This document shows, piece by piece, positions 1 to 5,023 of a stretch of 6,324 nt of DNA. The stretch covers positions 1 through 6,324 of the forward strand of contig BNUO01000091.1 in NCBI GenBank assembly GCA_025997415.1. Reading direction: 5' to 3'. Both the position numbers and the translations under genes were made by a program. The notes beneath the pieces are model-generated. The model was not told the origin of the DNA, ran no database searches, and was given only the letters and a program-made list of their open reading frames with translations. Every line of letters begins with the position of its first letter. Position 1 is the first letter of the stretch. The DNA is from Campylobacterota bacterium (lineage in GTDB: Bacteria > Campylobacterota > Campylobacteria > Campylobacterales > SZUA-545).

Positions 1-319
1 GAGTGCGCGCAAGTTTTTGGAGACTCCAACGAACTACCAAGAAGCCGATCTAAAGCTGGCTACTCCTGAAGCTGTCCAGCTTGTCGCGGAGTTTGTGAAC
101 CACCCACATATGGGTTTTTGCAAACAGGCGAGCGATTTTCAAGTGGGGATCGACCACTTTTTGCAGGCAAAGGGTGTCAAAATGCCACAGCTTGCAAAAC
201 CGTTGCGGCTTGCGCTCTTTGGGGCGGCGCAGGGGGCGAACTTGAGCGACGCGCTGGCGATTTTGGGGCTTGACGAGGCAAAACGGCGCGTACAGACGCT
301 TAAAGATCGGCTGTCCTAA
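1..319 (+). CDS. gltX: Glutamyl-tRNA synthetase, C-terminal end (partial at 5')
   Basis: The frame is open from the window edge (first full codon at position 2) to TAA at 317-319, giving the last 105 residues of a protein whose family is usually about 430-480 aa. Class I GluRS charges tRNA-Glu with glutamate in the cytoplasm. What remains is the anticodon-binding helical domain. It ends in the family's typical tail, seen here as 'KMPQLAKPLRLALFGAAQG' followed by 'LSDALAILGLDEAKRR', which matches the usual pattern of a hydrophobic PLR-x-AL-x-G stretch, then G-x-x-L-x-D-x-x-x-x-LG. The catalytic HIGH and KMSKS motifs would lie upstream of the window. A TTG at 17 could be mistaken for a start, but the upstream codons continue the same protein without a break. 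Campylobacterota often carry two GltX paralogues, and this fragment does not tell which one it is. Homology is fairly sure; the paralogue is not. Confidence 0.82.
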   Translation, partial: SARKFLETPTNYQEADLKLATPEAVQLVAEFVNHPHMGFCKQASDFQVGIDHFLQAKGVKMPQLAKPLRLALFGAAQGANLSDALAILGLDEAKRRVQTLKDRLS

Positions 320-367
320 AGTTTGCATTTATACAATTATGAAAAGATTTATAAACGAGGTTAGAGG
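320..367 (+). promoter_or_regulatory. Short spacer with possible promoter and RBS for the M15 lipoprotein gene
   Basis: The 48-bp AT-rich gap contains TATACAAT around 331-338, a plausible sigma-70 -10 region, but no convincing -35 box. GAGG at 357-360 lies 7 nt before the GTG at 368 and serves as its ribosome binding site. An in-frame TAG at 362-364 rules out any earlier start for the downstream gene. The gene may also be read through from gltX. Confidence 0.35.
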
Positions 368-1237
368 GTGCATAGGCGCAAGTTTCTAAACCGTGCGATT
401 ACCGTTGTGGCGACTCTGCTTGTGGGTTGCGGCGGCGCAAAAAAGAGCGATCATGCGGCGGCTGAAACTGCCGAAGTCGCGGAGGCGAACGCTCCTGTGA
501 TGGAAGACGGGATCGGCTTGAACGAACCAAAGGATCATCTAACGACCGAGCCGCTTGCGAACGCACCGAAGCCGATCGTTGCCGCTGAAGATGAGATGAA
601 GTTGCTGCGATCGGTAGGGGCGCGACTCAATCGCGTTTCGGCACATATCGGCTACGGACACTTCAACACCATTGGCTTTGACGCGATGCGAAGCGTGGCG
701 GCGAGCGCGTCGAAGGTGGGCAAATTCACCAGCGAAGAGCTGGATTACATCGAGGCGCTTTTCTACCGCGACGCGAAAGATTACGGATTTTTCGGGCGTA
801 AGGTCTCCGAAAAACTAACCGAAACAGTCGATCCGAAGACAGTTTTCAAAGTGCCGTATTCGGGGCACTACCTCTACAAAGGGCAATCGGCGGAGGTTTA
901 TGACCAGGTCAAAAAGGACATTGGCGAGTCGATCACGCTCACAAGCGGCGTGCGCGGTATCCCCAAACAGTTGCAACTGTTTTTGAGTAAGACGATCGAA
1001 TGCGGCGGCAACTACTCGGAAGCGTCGCGTTCGCTTGCGCCTGCGGGCTACTCCTATCACGGAATTGGCGATTTTGATGTGGGCAAGGTGGGCTACGGCG
1101 AGCGCAATTTCACGCAGGATTTTGAGCAGACGCACGAGTATGAACTGCTGACCCAGCTAGGCTATGTCGCTATCCGTTATCCGCGCGGCAACCCGTTTGG
1201 TGTCTATTTTGAGCCGTGGCATGTCGAGGTGGTGTAA
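368..1237 (+). CDS. Tat-type lipoprotein with C-terminal M15/VanY-like peptidase domain
   Basis: The 289-aa protein starts at GTG, the only possible start after an in-frame stop at 362. The N-terminus HRRKFLN (2-8) matches the twin-arginine consensus. A hydrophobic stretch follows and ends in the lipobox LVGC, with Cys21 as lipidation site, so a Tat-exported lipoprotein is likely. Residues about 22-75 form an Ala/Glu/Pro-rich linker. The C-terminal half carries M15 metallopeptidase landmarks: SGVR at 193-196, H231 with D237 in YHGIGDFDVG, and E282-P-W-H285 near the very end. By family rules H231, the Asp and H285 would bind zinc and E282 would be the catalytic base. M15B enzymes remove D-Ala from peptidoglycan peptides in the cell envelope; that substrate is inferred. 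The His-to-Asp spacing is one residue shorter than the textbook HxxGxAxD motif. It appears to be monocistronic or cotranscribed with gltX, and faces a convergent operon. Confidence 0.75.
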   Translation: MHRRKFLNRAITVVATLLVGCGGAKKSDHAAAETAEVAEANAPVMEDGIGLNEPKDHLTTEPLANAPKPIVAAEDEMKLLRSVGARLNRVSAHIGYGHFNTIGFDAMRSVAASASKVGKFTSEELDYIEALFYRDAKDYGFFGRKVSEKLTETVDPKTVFKVPYSGHYLYKGQSAEVYDQVKKDIGESITLTSGVRGIPKQLQLFLSKTIECGGNYSEASRSLAPAGYSYHGIGDFDVGKVGYGERNFTQDFEQTHEYELLTQLGYVAIRYPRGNPFGVYFEPWHVEVV

Positions 1238-1245
1238 CGCCCCCT

Positions 1246-1413
1246 CTGTCATGTTGAGCGATAGCGAAACATCTGTGTTCGCTTTTAGATTCTTCGTTAC
1301 TCCGCCCCTCAGAATGACAACGCATTCCCTGTCATGTTGAGCGAAGCGAAACATCTGTGTTAGATTCTTCACCCCCCCCAGAATGGCAAGGTGGGTGCGC
1401 CCCAGAATGACAA
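1246..1413. repeat. Two copies of an imperfect palindromic intergenic repeat between convergent genes
   Basis: Copy 1 (about 1246-1320) and copy 2 (about 1329-1413) both begin CTGTCATGTTGAGCGA, share GCGAAACATCTGTGTT and TAGATTCTTC, and end in CAGAATGACAA. The two ends of each copy are near-complementary (TGTCATgtTGAG against CTCAGAATGACA), so each unit can fold into a long imperfect hairpin. Copy 1 has two extra bases in the first arm (GCGATAGCG against GCGAAGCG). Copy 2 has an inserted C-rich stretch with a C8 run at 1372-1379 and a doubled right end (CAGAATGGCA, then CAGAATGACA). Position between two convergent stop codons suggests a role, at least incidentally, as a bidirectional terminator. 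Repeats of the TGTCATTCTGAG type are scattered in many bacterial genomes; that comparison is from memory. Confidence 0.7.
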
Positions 1414-2277
1414 TTAGTCGCAAATTTTGCCTTGTTCTTTCATCTTCTCCAACAAACCGCAATCGCCAAGTTCGCACGCTTTGCGAGCGTCGAGCGTTGC
1501 ATTTTTGGGATCGTCAAGCGCGAGATATGATTTGCCGCGCGTGCAATAAGCCCATGCATAGTTTGGATCGATCTCGATTACTCGCGTTAAGTCCTCGATC
1601 GCTTTTGAGTACTCTCCGCGTATTTCATACATACTGCCGCGAGCGTAATAAGCATCTTTATCGTTCGTATCAATTTCAATCACTTGCGTCCATTCCTCAA
1701 TCGCTTTTGGACGATCGCCAAGCGAGAGATACGAAAGACCACGAAACTTATAAGCCTCTATATAGCTTGGATCGATCTCGATTGCCCGTGTATAGTCTTC
1801 TATCGCTTTTGTGTGATCGCCAAGTGCGGCGGACGCTCTGCCGCGTGCGTGATAAACACCTGCAAGGTTTGGACAGAACTTGATCGTTTGTGTAAAGTCC
1901 TCGATCGCTTTTGCGTGATCGCGAAGTTCGTCATACAATCTGCCGCACTCGTAATAAGCATATTCATTATTCGGATCAATCTCTATCGCTCGCGTTAAGT
2001 CTTCGATCGCTTTTGAGCGATCGCCAAAATTGGCATACGACACGCCGCGATCAACATAAGAGCTTGCATCGTTTGGATTGAGCTTGATCGCCTGCGTGTA
2101 GTCCGCGATCGCCTGCAAATGATTTTCGCGTCTGCAATAAGCCTTTGCATTGCTTGGCTCGATCGTGATCGGCTGCGTAAATAGCGCGACTGCTTCTTCG
2201 TAATTGCCCTGATTGAAAGCATCCATACCGCGATCAAATGCCGCGTCAAATACCGTGTTATTGTCGCTGGTTTCCAT
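1414..2277 (-). CDS. TPR-repeat protein, eight motifs (longer paralogue)
   Basis: The 287-aa protein consists almost wholly of tetratricopeptide repeats: eight recognisable 34-residue units with the pattern AY-x-x-RG-x-x-Y, then KAIEDxTxAIEIDP. TPRs form helical scaffolds that bind other proteins; nothing here names the partner. No signal peptide or membrane segment is visible, so it is probably cytoplasmic. The second unit is 7 residues short (AYCRRENHLQAIADY lacks the usual G-x-x-Y-x-x-LG turn), as expected from a 21-bp in-frame deletion. The tail (DARKACELGDCGLLEKM...KICD) is nearly the same as in the TPR gene at 5024-5503, so the two are paralogues. The start is ATG at 2277 with GGAG six nt upstream. 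It lies 17 nt after the DnaE-like gene and is probably the last gene of that operon. Fold is certain; function is unknown. Confidence 0.9.
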   Translation of the reverse strand: METSDNNTVFDAAFDRGMDAFNQGNYEEAVALFTQPITIEPSNAKAYCRRENHLQAIADYTQAIKLNPNDASSYVDRGVSYANFGDRSKAIEDLTRAIEIDPNNEYAYYECGRLYDELRDHAKAIEDFTQTIKFCPNLAGVYHARGRASAALGDHTKAIEDYTRAIEIDPSYIEAYKFRGLSYLSLGDRPKAIEEWTQVIEIDTNDKDAYYARGSMYEIRGEYSKAIEDLTRVIEIDPNYAWAYCTRGKSYLALDDPKNATLDARKACELGDCGLLEKMKEQGKICD

Positions 2278-2294
2278 CTCTAGCTCCCGATCTT

Positions 2295-3446
2295 CTAATT
2301 AAGTGTCGACATAAACTCGGCGGGGTAGTAGTGTTTTAAGTACGCGGTTCGATAGGTGATCATTGCATAGGCTACGGCGTGTGATCTATCAAATCCATAG
2401 CCCACGAACTTGTAGAGCAGATCAAATAGTTCGCTCGCTTTGTGTCGATCGTGTCCTTTGGATATTGCACCTTCGGCAAACTCCATACGCATTTTGTCCA
2501 TTTCGCTTTTGCGATTTTTGCCCATTGCGCGGCGCACCAAGTCCGCTTTGCTCAGCGAAAAACCGCCGAAAGTATGCAATATCTGTATTACCTGTTCTTG
2601 ATAGGCAATTACGCCGTAGGTGGGAGCGAGAATTGGCTCAAGTTCGGGCAATATATAAGCTATTTCGGTGCGTCCATTTTTGCGATCGATAAAATCATCA
2701 ACCATTCCGATTTCAAGCGGACCCGGACGATACAGCGCGATCATTGCAACAAGGTCTTCAAAACAGCGTGGTTTTATAGTTCGGCTGAGTTCTTGCAACT
2801 CCTCGTCTTCAAGATAAAATACGCCTTCCGTTTTGCCTGCACTGATCATCTCAAATACGCCGCTATCGTCCATATTCATCGTGTCAAAATCGATAGTTTT
2901 ACCATTTGCAGCGATGAGTTTTAGCGCGTGATCGATCGTGGTGAGTGTGTCCAACCCCACCAAGTTAAACTCGTGTTCATCTCGGCTGACCACATAGTCT
3001 ATAATCAGGTTAAACTCGCGTCCATATCGGCTGACGAGATAGTCTATAATTTCGCCGCCCCGCGCTTGGCAAATATCTATATCAATAACTGGTATCGACA
3101 CGCGCTCAGGGTTCAAAAACCGCTCAAAAAGCAGATTGTATTTGATCGGATCGACCTTTGTAATTTCCAGCGCAAATGCCGCGAGTGATCCCGCTACACT
3201 ACCTCGCCCAGTTCCAGTCGGAATCTTTAACTCTTTTGCTTTTTTGACAAAATCCCACACGATGAGCATATAGCCTGCGAAGTTCATCTTTGTTATAACT
3301 TCGATCTCATATTTCAGACGATCTCTATATATCTGATGATCTTTTTGATCGATATGTTCTAAACGCTTTTCCAGCATTTTTTCGCATAAAGTTTCAAATA
3401 AAACCGCGTCATCTTCGTGCGTATTTTGATAGATAAAATCTGTCAT
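2295..3446 (-). CDS. dnaE: DnaE-like protein: internally deleted core of DNA polymerase III alpha
   Basis: The 383-aa protein matches only the central part of the replicative polymerase alpha subunit (normally about 1150-1200 aa). Residues 1-75 match the sequence just after the PHP domain. PTGTGRGS (76-83) and LLFERFLNPERVS (105-117) are palm/thumb landmarks, and D122-I-D124 matches two catalytic Asp of E. coli (401, 403). The protein then jumps, with about 130-140 residues missing, to EFNLVGLDTLT (159-169), aligned with KFDFLGLRTLT; the third catalytic Asp (E. coli 555) is Asn161. Residues 132-146 and 147-161 are tandem copies from a 45-bp duplication. ALYRPGP (237-243), YGVIAYQEQV (277-286), RRAMGK (305-310) and GYGFDRSHA (349-357) are intact. 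It stops at 'PAEFMSTLN', without the HhH, OB or tau-binding parts. ATG lies 5 nt after GGAG and overlaps the upstream stop. Polymerase activity is unlikely; it could be a domesticated fragment or a decaying copy. Confidence 0.82.
   Translation of the reverse strand: MTDFIYQNTHEDDAVLFETLCEKMLEKRLEHIDQKDHQIYRDRLKYEIEVITKMNFAGYMLIVWDFVKKAKELKIPTGTGRGSVAGSLAAFALEITKVDPIKYNLLFERFLNPERVSIPVIDIDICQARGGEIIDYLVSRYGREFNLIIDYVVSRDEHEFNLVGLDTLTTIDHALKLIAANGKTIDFDTMNMDDSGVFEMISAGKTEGVFYLEDEELQELSRTIKPRCFEDLVAMIALYRPGPLEIGMVDDFIDRKNGRTEIAYILPELEPILAPTYGVIAYQEQVIQILHTFGGFSLSKADLVRRAMGKNRKSEMDKMRMEFAEGAISKGHDRHKASELFDLLYKFVGYGFDRSHAVAYAMITYRTAYLKHYYPAEFMSTLN
2965..3054 (-). repeat. 45-bp imperfect tandem duplication inside the DnaE-like gene
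   Basis: Two 45-bp units lie head to tail with a shift of exactly 45 bases (for example GTTAAACTCG at 2964 and again at 3009; TAGTCTATAAT at 2995 and 3040). They encode EIIDYLVSRYGREFN and LIIDYVVSRDEHEFN. The units have diverged at several bases, with both silent and replacement changes, so the duplication is not brand new. It sits exactly where a normal DnaE would carry the missing palm block. Confidence 0.85.
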
Positions 3447-3856
3447 TTTTGCTCCATTCCTATTACCAGCAAGGTTACGATCGCTTCGTCTGGTTCAAGT
3501 GTGCCGTCGAATGTCATTCCGCAGATCACATCGGCATCATCATCATAATCGCAGCTATTGGAGATCCGTTTGAGTTCGTTTTGAATTCGCGTGAGCGGAT
3601 AGTCGGAGTGGATTTGAAAGTTGATCAACACCCCCTTTGCCTCTTTGATCGACCACGATTTCACGCGTAGTGATCGGGTTGCTTTCTCTTGCGCATCGCA
3701 AATGGCATTTGCACCTTTGGCATATCCTGAACACATCTGTACAACGCCCTTGTATTGCGATGCAGTTCCATCGCCTATAACGGTAATCAGGCTCTCTCCG
3801 TTAGCCCAAAGGGGGGTGTATGGATACTCAAACATAGCTATGGAAATCTCTCGCAT
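3443..3856 (-). CDS. FtsZ C-terminal-domain protein lacking the GTPase domain
   Basis: The 137-aa protein resembles only the C-terminal half of the tubulin-like division protein FtsZ (usually 350-400 aa). The match is clearest from about residue 43: GYAKGANAICDAQEKATRS (44-62), SIKEAKGVLINFQIHSDYPL (69-88), DADVICGMTFDGTLEPDE (107-124) and VTLLVIGM (127-134). These follow the family pattern of S-I-x-x-A-KGVLINF, then dAdvIfGt-x-x-d-x-x-le-De-x-x-VTviatG. The nucleotide-binding GGGTGTG loop and the N-terminal GTPase domain are absent. Residues 1-42 do not resemble a normal T7 loop with its catalytic acidic residues, so GTP hydrolysis and normal Z-ring polymerisation are not expected. ATG at 3856 has AGGAG six nt upstream. 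The stop TGA overlaps the ATG of the DnaE-like gene by 4 nt, implying translational coupling. It is the first gene of a probable three-gene operon. The identity of the domain is inferred by eye. Confidence 0.65.
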   Translation of the reverse strand: MREISIAMFEYPYTPLWANGESLITVIGDGTASQYKGVVQMCSGYAKGANAICDAQEKATRSLRVKSWSIKEAKGVLINFQIHSDYPLTRIQNELKRISNSCDYDDDADVICGMTFDGTLEPDEAIVTLLVIGMEQK

Positions 3857-3876
3857 TGTGTGCTCCTAGTGCTGAA

Positions 3877-3950
3877 ATAACCGACACTCTAACCAGCAAC
3901 TCTGTCAGATATGGACGCAGATCGAGGGCAAATATGTGATTATCGAAGTT
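3877..3950 (-). promoter_or_regulatory. Upstream block of the FtsZ-like/DnaE-like/TPR operon, duplicated at 5524-5640
   Basis: Bases 3877-3926 match 5524-5573 at 48 of 50 positions. A second piece, 3927-3950, resembles 5616-5640 (GGGCAAATATGTGATTATCGAA against GGGCAGATATATGATTATTGCGAA). Both copies end just upstream of a gene's ribosome binding site on the minus strand, so they probably carry the promoter or 5' leader. No -10/-35 pair in the block is conserved well enough to assign. The operon copy lacks about 43 bp present in the other copy. Confidence 0.55.
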
Positions 3951-3992
3951 ACAAAGAGTTTGGCAGTTTATGCAACGCTTTTCTTGTTTTGC

Positions 3993-4024
3993 ATTCGCGC
4001 CAAAATGTCGATCTTGACGCGAAT
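3993..4024. terminator. Inverted repeat just after the UDG-like gene (possible weak terminator)
   Basis: ATTCGCGCCAA (3993-4003) pairs with TTGACGCGAAT (4014-4024) with one mismatch, around a 10-nt loop. It starts 5 nt beyond the stop codon of the minus-strand gene at 4030-4695. No T-run follows on either strand, so a classical intrinsic terminator is doubtful. The hairpin may act as an mRNA 3'-end stabiliser or a weak terminator before the next operon. Confidence 0.35.
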
Positions 4025-4029
4025 TGAAA

Positions 4030-4695
4030 TTAGATGTGTTTAAGGCTTTTGACTTCCTGTATCAGACTGCCAATTTCCTCTTTGAACAACTCAATGTAGG
4101 CATAGCTTACACGCGCACCACTAGCATGGGGCAAGCTCACGATCTTGCAACGCTCAAAGTTCTGAAAACCTACTTTGAATTGTGTGCCATCAAACTCTTT
4201 CTGTTTAATAACCAGAGGCTGACCGTCGATCGCAACGATCTTTCCTACAATCTCCTGAAAAGGCTTGAGCACGCTCTCCTCCTGTAATACCTCGATCTGC
4301 TCTGAACCAAAGAACAAAATCAAGCGGGGTTTAAGCGCTTCAATGTGCTCAAGAAAATTCTTGGTCTGATCGCGCAATTTCTGCTTGATATCACCCTCTA
4401 TATGGTGATTGCAATCATCTGTCCAGTTTGTCTGGACAATGGTTTTGTCAAATGCCTCTCCCTTCTTGAGTGGATGCCCCCACAATTCAAACCATTTGAC
4501 AATTCGCGCACCGAACTTATACTCCGAATTATCATAGAAAGTGCGTTCGCTTGAATCCTGTGGAGGGGGAGAATCGTTTTTGCTATCTTGTTCCAGATCC
4601 TCTTCCGGTTTGCCCCATTCATACCCGCAGACCATAATGCCCTCTTTGTCGTTGTATCCTTTGAACAATCCTGTTGCTATGTTTAGCTCTGCCAT
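4030..4695 (-). CDS. Uracil-DNA-glycosylase-like family protein (paralogue A)
   Basis: The protein is 221 aa, with no signal peptide or membrane segment. Features suggest the uracil-DNA glycosylase superfamily fold: IMVCGYEWG (20-28) sits where that superfamily has GEAPG/GxNPG; IVQTNW (86-91) resembles the strand with the conserved TN; ALKPRLILFFGS (120-131) matches the usual 'kPkvIv-x-lG' strand; and SLPHASGAR (187-195) sits where the C-terminal HPS loop is expected. Such enzymes excise uracil or damaged bases, but this assignment is inference from motifs and the true substrate is unknown. About 45 residues after the first motif (29-65) are Pro/Ser/Asp-rich and unlike the paralogue. ATG at 4695 follows AAGGAAAAACA. 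A near-copy of this start context, followed by a stop, lies about 90 bp upstream. The gene is a diverged inverted duplicate of the gene at 5663. An uncharacterised family is an equally fair label. Confidence 0.55.
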   Translation of the reverse strand: MAELNIATGLFKGYNDKEGIMVCGYEWGKPEEDLEQDSKNDSPPPQDSSERTFYDNSEYKFGARIVKWFELWGHPLKKGEAFDKTIVQTNWTDDCNHHIEGDIKQKLRDQTKNFLEHIEALKPRLILFFGSEQIEVLQEESVLKPFQEIVGKIVAIDGQPLVIKQKEFDGTQFKVGFQNFERCKIVSLPHASGARVSYAYIELFKEEIGSLIQEVKSLKHI

Positions 4696-4778
4696 TGTTT
4701 TTCCTTTTTTGTTGTTATCGCACGAAGCGCATTAGGCTTAACGCCAACTTGAAAATTAACCCTCACGATAAGTACATA

Positions 4779-4797
4779 CTATGGCATTGTTCCTCCT
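4779..4797 (-). promoter_or_regulatory. Strong RBS and ATG followed by stop (two-codon ORF)
   Basis: On the minus strand AGGAGG (4797-4792), a 4-nt gap, ATG, CCA and TAG follow each other. The surrounding sequence resembles the true start of the UDG-like gene 92 bp downstream (A-run, GGA, AACAATG, then C/GCA and T/GAG), so it looks like a decayed duplicate of that start. A minimal regulatory uORF is possible. Confidence 0.35.
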
Positions 4798-4801
4798 TTT
4801 T

Positions 4802-4948
4802 TCAGGTGTAGAAACAACTGCGCGGCGTTAGTCGATCGGTGTGCTGGTTTAAGGAAAGTTGTGCTAAAATACTTAGTTTGATAAAATAATTTTTGCTTGC
4901 TTGCTTGCTTGCTTGCTTGCGGCGCGGCGAAGGCGTTAGGCGCTTCAT
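4802..4948 (-). CDS. Possible small ORF (48 aa) containing the tetranucleotide repeat
   Basis: ATG at 4948-4946 is preceded by GAGGAG (4959-4954) at a 5-nt spacing, which is an excellent initiation context. The frame reads MKRLTPSPRRKQASKQAS and on to a stop at 4804-4802. The (GCAA)n/(TTGC)n tract encodes the K-Q-A-S repeats. In the other two downstream frames it would end at 4873 or run on to 4779, so unit gain or loss would change the C-terminus. The peptide has no recognisable domain; its N-terminus is basic and the rest is not convincingly protein-like. It could be a phase-variable leader peptide for the UDG-like gene, or chance. Confidence is low. Confidence 0.25.
   Translation of the reverse strand: MKRLTPSPRRKQASKQASKNYFIKLSILAQLSLNQHTDRLTPRSCFYT
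4893..4920. repeat. (TTGC)7 tetranucleotide microsatellite
   Basis: Seven perfect TTGC units (GCAA on the minus strand) with no interruption. Perfect tetranucleotide tracts of this length are hypermutable by slipped-strand mispairing and are a known phase-variation device, for example in Haemophilus and other host-associated bacteria. It lies between minus-strand genes, inside the candidate small ORF at 4802-4948. Confidence 0.95.
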
Positions 4949-4987
4949 ATAAACTCCTCTAGCGTGTAAAGATACACTGATCCCAAT

Positions 4988-5023
4988 CGCTGATTATAGA
5001 AATCCAACCTTAATGAATCAGCG
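4988..5023. terminator. Hairpin directly after the shorter TPR gene
   Basis: CGCTGATT (4988-4995) and AATCAGCG (5016-5023) form a perfect 8-bp stem with a 20-nt loop. It abuts the TAA stop of the minus-strand TPR gene. No T-run follows on the minus strand, so it may be a weak or Rho-assisted terminator or an mRNA end-protecting stem. Confidence 0.35.

Larger units (their letters stand above)
4696..5023. other. 328-bp region without a confirmed gene, between the TPR gene and UDG-like gene A
   Basis: Going down the minus strand, the region holds a hairpin right after the TPR stop (4988-5023), a possible small ORF with a good RBS (4802-4948) containing a (TTGC)7 microsatellite, a Shine-Dalgarno-ATG followed by a stop after two codons (4779-4797), and the leader of the UDG-like gene. 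GCGCGGCG occurs at 4820-4827 and again at 4922-4929. No convincing -35/-10 pair was found. No long ORF crosses it on either strand. Confidence 0.6.

Noticed and set aside
17..319. Complete 100-aa gene starting at TTG 17
   Set aside because: The frame continues upstream to the window edge and the extra codons fit the GltX tail, so it is a partial gene and not a short one.
339..390. Short ORF starting ATG at 339 before the M15 gene
   Set aside because: It is 16 codons, has no RBS, and is out of frame with the lipoprotein gene; probably chance.
815..1135. Minus-strand 106-aa ORF inside the M15 gene
   Set aside because: It is antisense to conserved peptidase motifs and has no independent support.
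1372..1379. C8 run as a phase-variation tract
   Set aside because: Homopolymer C/G tracts switch genes in Campylobacterota, but this one lies between two convergent genes' stop codons and inside no credible ORF or promoter.
1383..1998. Plus-strand ORFs of 104 and 166 aa opposite the long TPR gene
   Set aside because: They mirror the TPR repeats, are rich in Arg/Cys/Leu repeats, and have no RBS or family resemblance; they are shadows of the minus-strand gene.
1414..2277. 102-bp periodic DNA as a CRISPR-like or satellite array
   Set aside because: The period equals 34 codons and the units diverge as expected for TPR coding repeats; there are no identical short repeats with unique spacers.
2363..3188. 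Plus-strand ORFs opposite the DnaE-like gene
   Set aside because: The minus strand gives clear DnaE motifs over the same bases; these have no domain sense.
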